Assembly: GCA_024398715.1 (NCBI GenBank)
Contig: JAKSIP010000003.1
Location: 62,001 to 126,000 of the forward strand
Direction of reading: 5' to 3'
Origin: Bacteroidaceae bacterium
Lineage (GTDB): Bacteria; Bacteroidota; Bacteroidia; Bacteroidales; Bacteroidaceae
Length of the DNA stretch: 64,000 bases
Shown here: positions 62,825 through 64,000 of the stretch, in pieces
Position numbering within the stretch: the first letter of the stretch is position 1
Layout: every line of letters begins with the position of its first letter
Notes under the pieces: model-generated
Told to the model about the DNA's origin: nothing
The model's database searches: none
Seen by the model: only the letters and a program-made list of their open reading frames with translations
Program-made: the position numbers and the translations under genes

Positions 62825-64000
62825 ATGGACCAAGAGTTTGACATAGCAATCATTGGAGGCGGCCCGGCAGGTTACAATGCTGCTGAAAGTGCATCAAAAA
62901 CCGGTAAGAGTGTGGTTCTGTTCGAAAAAAATGAGCTCGGCGGAGTCTGCCTGAATGTAGGCTGTATTCCTACAAAGGCTCTTCTGTTCAGCGCCAAGGT
63001 TCTTGATTATACATCCAATGCCGGCAAATACGGAATTGACTGTCTGCCCGGTTCGCCCCAAAGTGCCAGAATTTTTGCCCGTAAGAACAAAATCGTCAAA
63101 AAACTGACAGGTGCGGTAAGTCTCAAATTGCGCAATTGTGGTGTAACTGTAATAAAGGCACAGGCCCGCCTTGACGGTAAGGAAAATGATCTGTTCAGGA
63201 TATCTGTCCAGGACGGCACCTGTTTTGCCCGCAATGTACTGCTGTGCTCCGGCTCTGAAACGGTTATTCCGCCAATACCGGGCCTGAAGGAAGGCCTTGG
63301 AAGTTATGTGTTGACATCGGACATGGCATTAAACCTTAACAGCATTCCACAGGAAATTGCCATCATTGGCGGTGGGGTGATAGGAATGGAATTCGCCAGT
63401 TTCTTCTGCAGCATGGGCTCAAAAGTCACTGTTATTGAGATGGCGCAGCAGATTCTTCCGGGATTTGACAGTGAACTTACAGATTATCTGCAGAAAACGT
63501 ATTCCAAGAAAGGAGTCAGGTTTATGACCGCTACAAGAGTTACTGCGGTAAGTCCTTCAGGTATCAGTTATTCCAGTGATTCAGAGCCCCAGGGTTTTCT
63601 TGAAACTCCCGTATCTCTTGTTTCTGTAGGACGCAGGCCGAATGCCACCGCTCTTGGACTTGATACGCTCAATGTGGAGATGGATAGGGCCGCTGTAAAA
63701 GTAGGCTTGGATATGCAGACCAATGTTCCCGGACTTTTTGCCGCAGGCGATGTGACCGCTCTGTCCATGCTTGCCCATAGCGCAATAGCCCAGGCTCAGG
63801 TGGCAATAGACAATATGTGCGGAACCAAATCAATTATGCAGTACAATGCAATTCCTGGTGTGGTTTATACAAATCCTGAAATTGCCCAGATAGGGCTGAC
63901 CCAGGCCAATGCCGTTGCCAAGGGACTGGATATTGATGTCCGCAAGCTTCCAATGACATACTCCGGACGTTTTCAGGCCGAGAACGAAATGGAGAACGGA
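62825..64000 (+). CDS. lpdA: Dihydrolipoyl dehydrogenase, 3' end missing
   Basis: 392 codons are visible and the gene runs off the window. FAD-binding 'IIGGGPAGYNAA', redox-active disulfide 'GGVCLNVGCIPTK', NAD-binding 'AIIGGGVIGMEFASFF' and the second FAD motif 'PGLFAAGDV' are all present in order. It reoxidises the dihydrolipoyl group of 2-oxoacid dehydrogenase or glycine cleavage complexes. The partner genes are not in view, so the complex is unknown. Confidence 0.93.
   Translation, partial: MDQEFDIAIIGGGPAGYNAAESASKTGKSVVLFEKNELGGVCLNVGCIPTKALLFSAKVLDYTSNAGKYGIDCLPGSPQSARIFARKNKIVKKLTGAVSLKLRNCGVTVIKAQARLDGKENDLFRISVQDGTCFARNVLLCSGSETVIPPIPGLKEGLGSYVLTSDMALNLNSIPQEIAIIGGGVIGMEFASFFCSMGSKVTVIEMAQQILPGFDSELTDYLQKTYSKKGVRFMTATRVTAVSPSGISYSSDSEPQGFLETPVSLVSVGRRPNATALGLDTLNVEMDRAAVKVGLDMQTNVPGLFAAGDVTALSMLAHSAIAQAQVAIDNMCGTKSIMQYNAIPGVVYTNPEIAQIGLTQANAVAKGLDIDVRKLPMTYSGRFQAENEMENG

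Overview
The window is a piece of a Bacteroidales chromosome (phylum Bacteroidota). Three things show this: a porP-gldK-gldL-gldM-gldN type IX secretion cluster, many promoters of the Bacteroidota form TTTG-N19-21-TAnnTTTG, and the gene order rpsU-xerC-hpf-tRNAs-tuf-secE-nusG-rplKAJL-rpoBC. A type IX system points to a Prevotella-like or related family rather than classical Bacteroides, but the genus cannot be fixed from this sequence.

Bases 1 to about 9,533 are an accessory island. It holds the 3' part of a leucine-rich-repeat (BspA-type) gene and an overlapping membrane protein gene. Next comes a leftward cluster of four small genes, one with MORN repeats and two sharing a short domain of unknown function. 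A 590-base non-coding stretch with paired segments follows, then a superfamily 2 helicase-like protein with an atypical Walker A loop. The island ends with a small XRE regulator, a one-polypeptide restriction-modification enzyme (HsdR-type nuclease, N6-adenine methylase and target recognition domain) and a Sel1-repeat protein. The right edge cuts into a comM/yifB gene: only its C-terminal 40% survives, joined in frame to a foreign membrane segment.

Bases 9,534 to 30,500 are core chromosome: a fimbrillin-like lipoprotein, a polysaccharide deacetylase, a set of small envelope genes leading into the type IX secretion core, priA, a pgpH-like HD phosphodiesterase, gltX, waaA, a gamma carbonic anhydrase, malate dehydrogenase, rpsU, xerC and hpf.

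Bases 30,465 to 43,511 are the translation and transcription block: four tRNAs, tuf, tRNA-Trp, secE, nusG, ribosomal proteins L11, L1, L10 and L7/L12, rpoB and rpoC. A hairpin with a T-run separates rplL from rpoB, and a strong terminator follows rpoC.

Bases 43,515 to 56,353 carry a probable glycine-lipid pair (glsA-glsB), dgt, then dut and a rightward envelope set (TPR protein, DUF4292 lipoprotein, EnvC-like activator, cyclophilin, alkaline phosphatase). A leftward group (helix-hairpin-helix protein, CYTH protein, prfB) and an M20 deacylase follow.

Bases 56,354 to 64,000 hold a lone GH43 glycosidase between repeat-rich non-coding stretches, tRNA-Phe, tRNA-Pro, CapA-like and GSCFA proteins, and the 5' part of a dihydrolipoyl dehydrogenase gene. 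The repeats are a hairpin array with a 52/104-base period and two structured units that carry copies of the tRNA-Pro 3' end. These repeats, the broken comM edge and the uncharacterised island genes are the least explained parts of the window.
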